64,000 bases of DNA from an uncultured Cytophagales bacterium. Lineage in GTDB: Bacteria; Bacteroidota; Bacteroidia; Cytophagales; Thermonemataceae. Shown piece after piece: positions 45,963 through 53,936 of the stretch; within the stretch, counting starts at the first letter, position 1; every line of letters starts with the position of its first letter. The stretch lies in contig CALEMF010000061.1 in assembly GCA_937911505.1 (NCBI GenBank), forward strand, positions 1-64,000, written 5' to 3'. The notes under the pieces are model-generated. The model did not search any database. It worked only from the letters and a program-made list of their open reading frames with translations, and was not told the DNA's origin. The position numbers were made by a program, and so were the translations under genes.

Positions 45963-45970
45963 TAACTTTG
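45963..45970 (+). promoter_or_regulatory. Bacteroidota -7 box for the SRPBCC lipoprotein
   Basis: TAACTTTG matches TAnnTTTG and is 34 nt before the ATG at 46004. Confidence 0.45.
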
Positions 45971-46003
45971 CCTTCATAATCCTTTGACTTAAAGCAATAA
46001 CTG

Positions 46004-46582
46004 ATGGCAAAGAATCCTTTTTTTTACCTACTATTATGTGGTTTGCTTACGGGGTGTTATTCCCTTAAAAAATCTATCAAAGAAAGTAAACCTTATTCTT
46101 CACAAATCAACTGGGCAGAAGGCTACACACCCGCCGACGCGCAATTCTTTATCCATAATGCCATTGAGATAGAAGCCTCTCCGCAAACTGTATGGGATAT
46201 TCTAATACAAGCCGAAGATTGGCCTAATTGGTACGAGGGGATGTCTGGCGTAAAAGTACCCGCCGCTAGTGACGGTATTTTATTTGACAGCGCCGCCGTA
46301 CAATTCCGCACGATGGGACTCGATTTTGACGCTACAATCGTTGAGTTTGAACCGCCTACTCGTCTAGGTTGGCTCTCTGTTCAAAAGCGAATCAGTGGCT
46401 ACCATGCCTGGCTCATTATCCCTACCGAAAAGGGATGTAAAGTAATCACAGACGAATCGCAAAAGGGATCGCTCACTTTTTTACAAAAAGTTTTCGTCCC
46501 TAATAAACTAAAAAAACTACACGACATTTGGCTCGCTGAACTTAAGAAGAAAGCAGAGCAGCCATCCTCGGGAACATTTTAA
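46004..46582 (+). CDS. SRPBCC family lipoprotein
   Basis: A 192-residue lipoprotein: signal peptide MAKNPFFYLLLCGLLTGC with lipobox LLTGC (Cys 18), then an SRPBCC/polyketide cyclase-like domain. The domain start is AIEIEASPQTVWDILIQAED at about residues 47-66, followed by WPNWYEGMSGV, a beta sheet with ATIVEFEPPTRLGWLS, and the long C-terminal helix KLKKLHDIWLAELKKKAEQ. The tryptophan-rich WPNWY after the first helix is typical of this group. It probably binds a hydrophobic ligand in the periplasm; the ligand is unknown. The SDR remnant follows after 12 bp, so they were one transcript. Confidence 0.85.
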   Translation: MAKNPFFYLLLCGLLTGCYSLKKSIKESKPYSSQINWAEGYTPADAQFFIHNAIEIEASPQTVWDILIQAEDWPNWYEGMSGVKVPAASDGILFDSAAVQFRTMGLDFDATIVEFEPPTRLGWLSVQKRISGYHAWLIIPTEKGCKVITDESQKGSLTFLQKVFVPNKLKKLHDIWLAELKKKAEQPSSGTF

Positions 46583-46594
46583 CGCATTGAGAAT

Positions 46595-47404
46595 ATGAAA
46601 CTTTCACAGAAAGAAAAAGACAGACTTAAGAAAAAGTACGGCGAATGGGCGCTTGTCACGGGTGCTTCGTCAGGCATTGGTAAAGAGCTCGCCTACCGTG
46701 TTGCAGAGGCAGGTCTTCACTTGATTATTACTGGCCGGCATGAAGACAAGCTCACAGCCATCCGCCAAGAGATACAAAGCCTTTATGGTGTAAATGTAGA
46801 AATGGTTGTAGCTGACTAAGCCGACCAAGGGATTGAGCAAGTATGGCAAGCAGCACAGCAAAAACCCATAGGTTTATTGATTGCCTCGGCGGGCTTTGGT
46901 ACTTCTGGCGCTTTTTTAAATACTTCTATTCACGCTGAGGTCAATATGTTGCAAGTAAACTGCCTCGCCTTGTTACAGCTTACCCATCACTTTGCCCAGA
47001 AGTTTGCAGCACAAAAGAAAGGAGGGATTATTTTAATGAGTTCTATCGTTTCCTTTCAAGGTGTACCCTTTGCTGCCAACTATGCTGCGAGCAAAGCCTA
47101 CGTGCAGACCCTCGCCGAAGCGCTCTACCACGAGCTAAAGCCCTACAATGTGGATGTACTTTCTGCGGCCCCTGGTCCAGTACAAACAGGTTTTAGTGAA
47201 AGAGCCAATATGGTGATGGACAATACGCTGACGCCCGATCAAATTGGGGTTCCTATTCTTAAAGCATTGGGTAGGAAAGCAACTGTCTTGCCTGGATTCC
47301 TCAGTAAATTGTTGGTATACTCGCTGGGAACTGTACCACGTTGGGGAAAAATCCGCATTATGAAAGGTGTAATGGGTGGTATGACGAAGCATCAACGGGC
47401 TTAG
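46595..47404 (+). pseudogene. SDR-family gene interrupted by an in-frame TAA
   Basis: A 270-codon frame with one TAA at 46817-46819. The N-part has the nucleotide-binding start ALVTGASSGIGKELAYRV and reads NVEMVVAD just before the stop; after it the same frame continues ADQGIEQVWQAA, then LIASAGFGTSGAF, the catalytic Ser in LMSSIVSFQG and the YAASK catalytic Tyr/Lys motif (NYAASKAYVQ). The full length and all SDR motifs are kept, so only the stop disables it. TTA (Leu) would be one base away, and many SDRs have DL or DS at this point. Reinitiation could give at most the C-part from about 46877, lacking the Rossmann fold. Alternatives: sequence error or readthrough. Confidence 0.8.
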
Positions 47405-47485
47405 AGTTTTTGGTAGTTTTAGAGAAATCAGCTTGTATATTTTGAAATCTTTCTATAGCTTCTTCGTCTAACGATAAAGAAACCT

Positions 47486-48679
47486 ATGAAAAAGTTGTCT
47501 TCTTATTTACCAACCAAAACACCACATAGTACTTTCGAGCGTTTTCTTACTCAAAAGGCGACTAGGTTGTACAGTTTTTTGGTAAAGGTATGGTGTCTGT
47601 TACTTTGCCTGCTTCTCGTAGCGCAGACAAGCTGGGGGAATATGGCTTCTCCTATTTGGGAAGGTACCTCATCAGCTAGTGCTTTTTCAAGTAAAGACAT
47701 TGATATTCTGAAAGAGTATATTCATATAAAGATTGCACCCGATTTCAAAACCGCTCAGTATGAGGTTATTTATACCATCCGCACGGATCGTTCTGGTCAG
47801 CAAATTCCGCTACTTTTTTTAGCCCAAGACTATTTGGGTGAATTTTCAGTAACCCTTAATGGTCAGTCTATAAAGCTTCAACCGATTCCTGAAACATCCT
47901 CTACCAATCGTGCTCCTTTCTCTTCTTTTGCTGATACCTTTGAGGAAAGTACCACAGAAGGACAACCCTCTACAATTTCTATTTACTGGGAAGAAAACGT
48001 GGGAAACGTTTACAATTTAAGTGACTTAAAATACTTTGAGGTAGACCTTGCCAAGGGAACGCATACTATTCGAGTAACCTACACGGCTAACGCTTGGGTC
48101 GAACTCACTGATTGGGTAAAAGAGTACAGTTTTCGCTATTCGCTCACCCCTGCACAATATTGGAACTCCTTTGGTCAGTTAGATGTCAAAGTGACCCAAC
48201 AAGGAGTGCCGCAACTTCTTACCTCCAATCTCCCTAAACCAGCAGAAGGCAACATAGGGAAAAGTAGTACTTGGACCTTTCGTCAACTTCCTGCAGCATT
48301 TCTACAATTCTCGTATCAACCTGAAATCTCTCCAGTGGCTACGGCACTCATTCAAATACACCCTACAGGGATCGCCCTAAGTTTAGGTACCATACTCATA
48401 CTGCTACATATTTGGTGGATCACCCATTACAGAAAAGCTTTTCCAAGTAAGAGGTTTTCTGTGGCCGTTATGGCAGGCAGTTTATTGATACCACCGCTTA
48501 TTTTTGCAGGTTACGTTTATAGTTTTCCGCTCATCGATAGCTTTATTGGGCCAGAGGCAAGTAACTACCACGGCTATATGATCTTGACATTTGCCTTGCT
48601 GCCATTCCTGTTACCTCTCTATTTTATAGCTGCTTGGTTCTTTGACAGACATATTAAGCAGCGCCTCAGGAATATCTGA
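47486..48679 (+). CDS. Membrane protein of unknown function
   Basis: A 397-residue protein with one N-terminal hydrophobic segment (about residues 33-50, VWCLLLCLLLVAQTSWG) that looks like a signal or anchor, a large extracytoplasmic part of about 240 residues with beta-rich character (IHIKIAPDFKTAQYEVIYTI, LGEFSVTLNGQ, FEVDLAKGTHTIRVTYT), and three C-terminal membrane helices (about 292-310, 327-347 and 363-387). The ectodomain resembles the strand-rich N-terminal regions of membrane metallopeptidase-like proteins, but no catalytic motif is visible and I do not recognise the family. It follows the SDR remnant by 81 bp in the same direction. Confidence 0.72.
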   Translation: MKKLSSYLPTKTPHSTFERFLTQKATRLYSFLVKVWCLLLCLLLVAQTSWGNMASPIWEGTSSASAFSSKDIDILKEYIHIKIAPDFKTAQYEVIYTIRTDRSGQQIPLLFLAQDYLGEFSVTLNGQSIKLQPIPETSSTNRAPFSSFADTFEESTTEGQPSTISIYWEENVGNVYNLSDLKYFEVDLAKGTHTIRVTYTANAWVELTDWVKEYSFRYSLTPAQYWNSFGQLDVKVTQQGVPQLLTSNLPKPAEGNIGKSSTWTFRQLPAAFLQFSYQPEISPVATALIQIHPTGIALSLGTILILLHIWWITHYRKAFPSKRFSVAVMAGSLLIPPLIFAGYVYSFPLIDSFIGPEASNYHGYMILTFALLPFLLPLYFIAAWFFDRHIKQRLRNI

Positions 48680-48800
48680 AATAATAGGCATTCCTAAAAA
48701 ATTATCCTATTGTTTGAAGTAAGCACTAAGTTATCGTCCCTGTGCATCAACGTATTTTATGATATACACGCTTATCTCGTAGAAACGTGCTGTTAAATCC

Positions 48801-48808
48801 TACTTTTG
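48801..48808 (+). promoter_or_regulatory. Upstream member of tandem -7 boxes
   Basis: TACTTTTG (TAnnTTTG match) within ctacttttgta; an identical block recurs 34 bp downstream. Either may drive the SDR gene at 48873. Confidence 0.35.
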
Positions 48809-48834
48809 TATTCGACTTCGCGCTGCTCGCTACC

Positions 48835-48842
48835 TACTTTTG
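48835..48842 (+). promoter_or_regulatory. Downstream member of tandem -7 boxes
   Basis: TACTTTTG, 31 nt before the ATG at 48873, an optimal position for a Bacteroidota promoter. Confidence 0.5.
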
Positions 48843-48872
48843 TACCATAGTTTTATTAAAGAATAAATATAA

Positions 48873-49691
48873 ATGCGAAAAACCATATTTATCACTGGTA
48901 CGAGTAGTGGGATTGGAAAAGCCACAGCTCACTATTTTTTGAGTAAAGGGTGGCAAGTGGCTGCTACGATGCGTAAGCCAGAAAAAGTGACTGATCTACC
49001 CGAAAGTAATGTCTTGAAAAAATATCAGTTGGATGTTCAAAATGAAGAGGAGATTCAACAAGCCATTGCCGCTGCTATAGAAGATTTTGGTAAAATTGAC
49101 GTTGTCTTGAATAATGCTGGCTATGGTGTGTTAGGCCCGATGGAATATGCTACCTCCGCACAGTACGATCAGCAGTTTGATGTGAATGTAAAAGGGGTTT
49201 TTAACGTCACTAAACATCTGCTACCGCATTTTAGAAAAAATAAAAGAGGGCGAATTCTCAACGTTTCTTCTATGGGTGGACGAACTACTTTTCCTTTCTT
49301 CTCTCTTTACTGCGCCACTAAGTTTGCCGTAGAAGGGCTCAGCGAATCTCTTAATTACGAGCTCAACGAACACGGAATTGATGTGAAACTCATTGAGCCT
49401 GGTGGTGTTCAAACGGACTTTACTGGGCGTTCTATGGTGTGGCTAGAAGGTGACATTCAAGATTATGAAGCTAGTATACAAAAAATAAAACATGCGATGG
49501 AGAATGCCACTACAAGAGAAATTCCTAGCACACCAGAAGCAGTAGCAAAGGTGATTTATGAAGCGGCTACTACCTCTTCTTCCAAAATGAGATTCGTGGT
49601 AGGTAGAGACGCTAAAACGATGCTAGCAATGCGTAAACTCCTTGGTGTAAAGCGCACTATGAAAATAGTGAGAGGATTTTATAAAATGTAA
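48873..49691 (+). CDS. Short-chain dehydrogenase/reductase
   Basis: A 272-residue classical SDR. NAD(P)-binding motif TGTSSGIGKATAHYFL at residues 7-22, NNAGYG near 82, catalytic Ser in NVSSMGGRT and the YCATK catalytic motif near residues 150-154 (SLYCATKFAVEGLSESL). The positively charged start and RKP after the second strand (ATMRKPEK) suggest NADP(H) preference. Substrate unknown. An AraC-type regulator follows in the same direction after 245 bp; pairing of an SDR with an AraC regulator is common in Bacteroidota, so that regulator may control it. Own promoter-like boxes lie upstream. Confidence 0.9.
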   Translation: MRKTIFITGTSSGIGKATAHYFLSKGWQVAATMRKPEKVTDLPESNVLKKYQLDVQNEEEIQQAIAAAIEDFGKIDVVLNNAGYGVLGPMEYATSAQYDQQFDVNVKGVFNVTKHLLPHFRKNKRGRILNVSSMGGRTTFPFFSLYCATKFAVEGLSESLNYELNEHGIDVKLIEPGGVQTDFTGRSMVWLEGDIQDYEASIQKIKHAMENATTREIPSTPEAVAKVIYEAATTSSSKMRFVVGRDAKTMLAMRKLLGVKRTMKIVRGFYKM

Positions 49692-49935
49692 AAAAGTTAC
49701 TTTATTCTGCAATTTTGTATCAGGTTGCCACCGTTATTTGTTCGAAATTTGGGCTATTGTTTCCTGGATAAGATTGCTTAGTACGATGCGCAAAGTCGAA
49801 GTGTATGTGATAAGGAAGTGTGGAAGAGGCCTGCTTGCGTTTGCTAAGCTTCCACAACTAAACTATTTCCCTAACTTTACTTGCGATTATGAAAACTTTT
49901 AATCATTGATAACTCTCTTAAAGTAGAAGAAGCCT

Positions 49936-50832
49936 ATGCCTCCACATTTCAAAAGTCTCTACGCGCTTCACAAGGCTTGCCACCTACCGGCACCTGCGCA
50001 CCCACAGCTCAGTTTATTTGCTTTTGATAAACCTACTACTGCCTTTTCGGAGTACCTCGAATCGTTTTCAGGTGACTTTTATATGATTGCCATGAAAAAG
50101 ATCAAATATGGTGTGATGCTCTACGGTAGAACCTCCTATGATCACCAAGAGGGTACAATGTCGTTTATGAAACCGGGTCAATTAATCACCCTTCAAAACA
50201 TTGAATTTGAAGAGAATGGTTTTGTCATCGCTTTCCATAAAGACTTTATCAACGGCTACGCACTTTTTGCAGATATTCGTCAATATGGCTTTTTTGATTA
50301 TGAAGTAAACGAGGCGCTTCATCTTTCCAGCAAGGAAAGGGAAATTATGTGGGAGCTATACCGAAAAGTAGATTTAGAATACCAAAACAACCAAGATAAA
50401 TTTAGTAAGTCAATCATCTTAAGCCATATAGATGCCATCTTAAAATATGCTAACCGCTACTACAACCGTCAGTTCTTGGATCGTGCTACCAGTACAAGTA
50501 GTTTGCTTTCTCGTTTTAATAAATTGCTGATTGATTGGTTAGCCTCCGCAGATCAGCAGGTATTGCCGACTGTACAAGCCCTCGCTGATAAAATGAACCT
50601 TTCGCAGCGTTACTTAAGTGATTTACTAAAGCACGAAACAGGAAAGACTGCCATAGAGCATATCCATATTGCCCTCATAGATGAAGCTAAAAACCGGCTT
50701 TTGGGTACGGAAGAAAGCATCGCAGAAACCGCCTATTACTTAGGCTTTGAGCATCCCACGTATTTCTCAAGGTTGTTCAAGAAAAAAATGGGTATTAGCC
50801 CGAAGGCTTACCGAAAGAAATTTCAACCCTGA
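49936..50832 (+). CDS. AraC family transcriptional regulator
   Basis: A 298-residue regulator. The N-terminal region (about residues 1-180) is a cupin-like effector domain with FYMIAMKKIKYG and MSFMKPGQLITL. The C-terminal 100 residues hold two HTH units: VQALADKMNLSQRYLSDLLKHET (residues about 212-234) and the diagnostic SIAETAYYLGFEHPTYFSRL followed by FKKKMGISPKAYRK. The layout matches the helix-turn-helix transcriptional regulators that neighbour SDR genes in Bacteroidota. Ligand and targets are unknown, with the SDR at 48.9-49.7 kb a likely target. A bidirectional terminator follows. Confidence 0.92.
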   Translation: MPPHFKSLYALHKACHLPAPAHPQLSLFAFDKPTTAFSEYLESFSGDFYMIAMKKIKYGVMLYGRTSYDHQEGTMSFMKPGQLITLQNIEFEENGFVIAFHKDFINGYALFADIRQYGFFDYEVNEALHLSSKEREIMWELYRKVDLEYQNNQDKFSKSIILSHIDAILKYANRYYNRQFLDRATSTSSLLSRFNKLLIDWLASADQQVLPTVQALADKMNLSQRYLSDLLKHETGKTAIEHIHIALIDEAKNRLLGTEESIAETAYYLGFEHPTYFSRLFKKKMGISPKAYRKKFQP

Positions 50833-50854
50833 CCTAACTGATAGTACTCCATTA

Positions 50855-50884
50855 TAAAGCCCTCTTCAAAAGAAGAAGGCTTTA
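50855..50884. terminator. Bidirectional terminator between AraC and metalloprotease genes
   Basis: Stem TAAAGCC/GGCTTTA (50855-50861 with 50878-50884) extended by CTCTT/AAGAA-type pairs inward, between convergent genes. Confidence 0.6.
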
Positions 50885-50916
50885 AATGGGTACGTATGAA
50901 TATTATTGATCAGCGC

Positions 50917-53502
50917 TTAATCGTCTGTCGCTCTTTCTATCATAAACTGCAAGTGGGTACGATGTGCTTTAGTAGCGATGTCCCCTCCCTGGTTAGCCTT
51001 CATCATTTTTTCGATTTGCATCAACTGATAAAAGGCCATCGCCTGAACGTTATCGGTGTGCATAGCTTTCTTTTCAAGTCCTGCCATTTTAACTAATTCT
51101 TTTACATATTCCTTCTGGAGGTTTTGGCGAAAACCATTCACATTGCCCGCTAAGTCAGTCTTAAAGATACCATTGGTAAGATCGGTCATCATCTCTCCTA
51201 GTTTGTACTGATTACCGTACACCTCGCTGTCTAGTATCCGCTTAGTCGTATTAGGATGCAGGAGATGGCTCAAAATATCGCTTTGCATGCGCAACACACG
51301 GTCATGAATCTTAGGGTCTTCTGGAGAGGTAAAGAAGTTGTACCCTCTGCGCTGCATTTGCAAATGACGGTACAAGGCGGAAGGGGCTTTGAAAGCGTTA
51401 GGGCTGAAAATATATTGATTCAGTGCCTTCATAGCTCTTTTTTGGTCTTGGTAGCTTACAGGGGTAAAAGGAACTTTAGCATCTTTTTGCCCCACAAAAG
51501 CCCGCTCTACATATACGCCCCCAATAAAGCGAGAAATACCTCTGGCAGCCTGTTGCTGCGTACCTGTCAAAATAAAGTATTGGTTGCGTAGCTCGTGGAA
51601 AGACTGATCCGAATTTTTTGCCAGATATTTATCTTTCAATTTGGCCACTAAGCCGTCAATCATTTTGATGCGATTTACACCATAAGTAATCATGTCGCTA
51701 GACATATCATTGATCATCACCCGTGGATCAATCGCTTTTCCGGGCGAACGCATATCGTCCGCATCATTTCCAAAAGTAAGCTCAGGCTCCATAGAGCGCG
51801 CCAACACTTTTTGAAGACGTGCCTCTTCCATTGCTTTATCATCTACCGTTCCGTAGGCAAACTCAATGGCCCATTGGTCGTAAGGGCCAGGCTTACGGGT
51901 AAAGAAGTCTGTTTGCTCGGCTTTGTTAAGGGCTATGTTAGGCATGGGGTAGTCCATTACGGATCCTACTAAGCCCATTTCTTTCACTCTTTCTTTATCG
52001 TTCAGTTGGCTGGGGGTATGCAATTGACTGGCTTTCATGTTATGGTTGAGTCCGAGTGTGTGCCCCATCTCGTGCAGCACCAAGTAGTAAAGCGCATCTT
52101 CAATGTACTTTTTCACTTCAATGTCAGTCGCATCCAGAAGGTTCAGGGTAGTGGTACCAAACATATTGGCCATTTGGAGGTGGTGTCCTAGAGAACAATG
52201 CTGGTGTGATAAATGATCTTCTACCAACAACTTCTCTTCTTCTGTCCACTCGTCTAAGCCTAAAGCCGCTACCTCAAACACTTGCTCTTGGCGCAAGCGA
52301 TTGGTGACGAACACCATCTCTAACATAATATCAGCCCCTAAGATTTGACCAGTGCGTGGATTAACAAAACTAGGGCCGTAGCCACCAAAAGGAGGTTGCG
52401 GTGAGGAGGTCCAGCGAAGTACGTTGTAGCGAATGTCGTCTGCTTCCCAGTCAGCATCGTCAGGCTGCACTTTGATCTGAACGGCATTCTTAAAGCCAGC
52501 TTTTTCAAAAGCTTCGTTCCATGCTAATCCCGCCTTCATGATCGTTTCTCTAAATTCTTCAGGAGTTGTATTTTCTATCCAAAAAACAATGGGTTCTTCT
52601 GGCTCTGAAAGAGCAGCGCTTGGGTCTTTCTTCTTCAAGTGCCATTTATGTACCAAGTCTTTATAATTGGTAGCACTCGTAGAGGTCATGTCACTTACTT
52701 GTGTAATGAAGTAGCCTACGCGGGGATCGTCGATGGTAGCCACAAATTCATTTTGAGGCATCTCGATAAGGGTATGTTGGAAATGTACGGTGATGTAGCG
52801 TGGATCAGTAACGGCAGCAGAGGTTTTTCCTCTTGGGTTAGGATTGTCAAACGTATACGCTACCGTAATGGCTGTATTTTCAGGATAGTTCTTGAGCGCT
52901 GTATAGCGCGTTTTTTCTTTGCTCAACTTTCCTAGCTTAAATCCTTTGTAAGTAGGCGGATAATTAGGCTTGATAGGATTAAAGATTTCCGCCAAAAAGA
53001 GCTTATCTGCCTTGATGAGCATTTGGTCATTTTCTTCTGCTTCTATCTTTTCTACTACAAGCATAGCAGGGCTGATATTGGCTTCTGCCGCTCTACTCAC
53101 AGCATTATCGGGATCAAAATAAAAACTTGTATTTTGAACCACGAAGGATAGTTTATCAAAATTTTTCTGTATGGTAAATACCTCGTTTCCTTGAAAGCCT
53201 CCTCTAAAGTGTCCTGCTTCCAGTACACCGTCCACAGTATGACTAAAATAGATGTATTCTTTCTCGAGTTGGTCTTTTTTCACGAGCATATATACTTCGC
53301 CCGTTTTTTTGTTTTGATACAGATTGAATAGCCCTTCGTACTTTTCACATTTATCTGTGATGCTCGCAATGGATTTCTTTTTGGGGGCGTCTTTTTTCTC
53401 TGTGGTCGCTTCTTTTTCTTTTTTCTTCTTCTGTGCAGCAGCACTCATAGGCCACAATAAAACTGCTGATAGCAGCAATAACAGGAGTTTTTTATAAAGC
53501 AT
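50917..53502 (-). CDS. Secreted zinc-dependent metalloprotease (DUF5117/DUF5118 type)
   Basis: An 861-residue exported protease. Signal peptide ending AAAQ (residue 24), then a Lys-rich stretch KKKKEKEATTEKKDAPKKK. The catalytic zinc motif HEMGHTLGLNHN (HExxHxxGxxHN, about residues 478-489) is of the metzincin type, followed by a Met-containing GSVMDYP turn. The large N-terminal domain (YFSHTVDGVLEAGHFRGG) and the C-terminal part match the DUF5117/DUF5118 zinc-dependent metalloproteases frequent in Bacteroidota and Proteobacteria. It acts in the periplasm or outside; no T9SS sorting domain is seen at its C-terminus (IERATDD). Single-gene unit. Confidence 0.92.
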   Translation of the reverse strand: MLYKKLLLLLLSAVLLWPMSAAAQKKKKEKEATTEKKDAPKKKSIASITDKCEKYEGLFNLYQNKKTGEVYMLVKKDQLEKEYIYFSHTVDGVLEAGHFRGGFQGNEVFTIQKNFDKLSFVVQNTSFYFDPDNAVSRAAEANISPAMLVVEKIEAEENDQMLIKADKLFLAEIFNPIKPNYPPTYKGFKLGKLSKEKTRYTALKNYPENTAITVAYTFDNPNPRGKTSAAVTDPRYITVHFQHTLIEMPQNEFVATIDDPRVGYFITQVSDMTSTSATNYKDLVHKWHLKKKDPSAALSEPEEPIVFWIENTTPEEFRETIMKAGLAWNEAFEKAGFKNAVQIKVQPDDADWEADDIRYNVLRWTSSPQPPFGGYGPSFVNPRTGQILGADIMLEMVFVTNRLRQEQVFEVAALGLDEWTEEEKLLVEDHLSHQHCSLGHHLQMANMFGTTTLNLLDATDIEVKKYIEDALYYLVLHEMGHTLGLNHNMKASQLHTPSQLNDKERVKEMGLVGSVMDYPMPNIALNKAEQTDFFTRKPGPYDQWAIEFAYGTVDDKAMEEARLQKVLARSMEPELTFGNDADDMRSPGKAIDPRVMINDMSSDMITYGVNRIKMIDGLVAKLKDKYLAKNSDQSFHELRNQYFILTGTQQQAARGISRFIGGVYVERAFVGQKDAKVPFTPVSYQDQKRAMKALNQYIFSPNAFKAPSALYRHLQMQRRGYNFFTSPEDPKIHDRVLRMQSDILSHLLHPNTTKRILDSEVYGNQYKLGEMMTDLTNGIFKTDLAGNVNGFRQNLQKEYVKELVKMAGLEKKAMHTDNVQAMAFYQLMQIEKMMKANQGGDIATKAHRTHLQFMIERATDD

Positions 53503-53936
53503 ATTTCTAAAATTTAAGTAGTTATGATGTAAAGCTCAGGTATATATTATAAAGCCTGTATAATATAACGGTTTATATGATAATAATATTATGTTAATAT
53601 AGTACTAATGGTGTGTTTAAAGACTAAAAGCTACTTTGTTACTTAGCGCTAAACTATAGATAGAAAAGTTTTGATAAGACATTTGTTCATTTTTTAGCTA
53701 CGTTGCGCTCCTTTCTTAGTCGACTGCACCGAGCTTGAAGGTGGAGCTAGCTTCGCTGAACGCCAATTCCTCCAAGTTCTTGATGAACCAGCGAAACGAA
53801 ACGACCGCGCAACTAGGTGTAGCCAACTGAGCTTACGAGCTCAGTATAGCTGAATCAATATAATCTTCATCTAGATTTTCAGACTACTTGCTTAAAAGCT
53901 ACCCAAAACTCCTATTTTAACACCCTCGTATATTTT
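53503..53936. other. Intergenic gap with G+C-richer island
   Basis: A 434-bp gap between two minus-strand genes. The part near 53695-53850 is richer in G+C than its flanks and has a perfect 8-bp hairpin with TACG loop at 53826-53845 (ACTGAGCT/AGCTCAGT) plus imperfect complementarity around 53735-53780. No protein or known RNA recognised. Confidence 0.4.
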
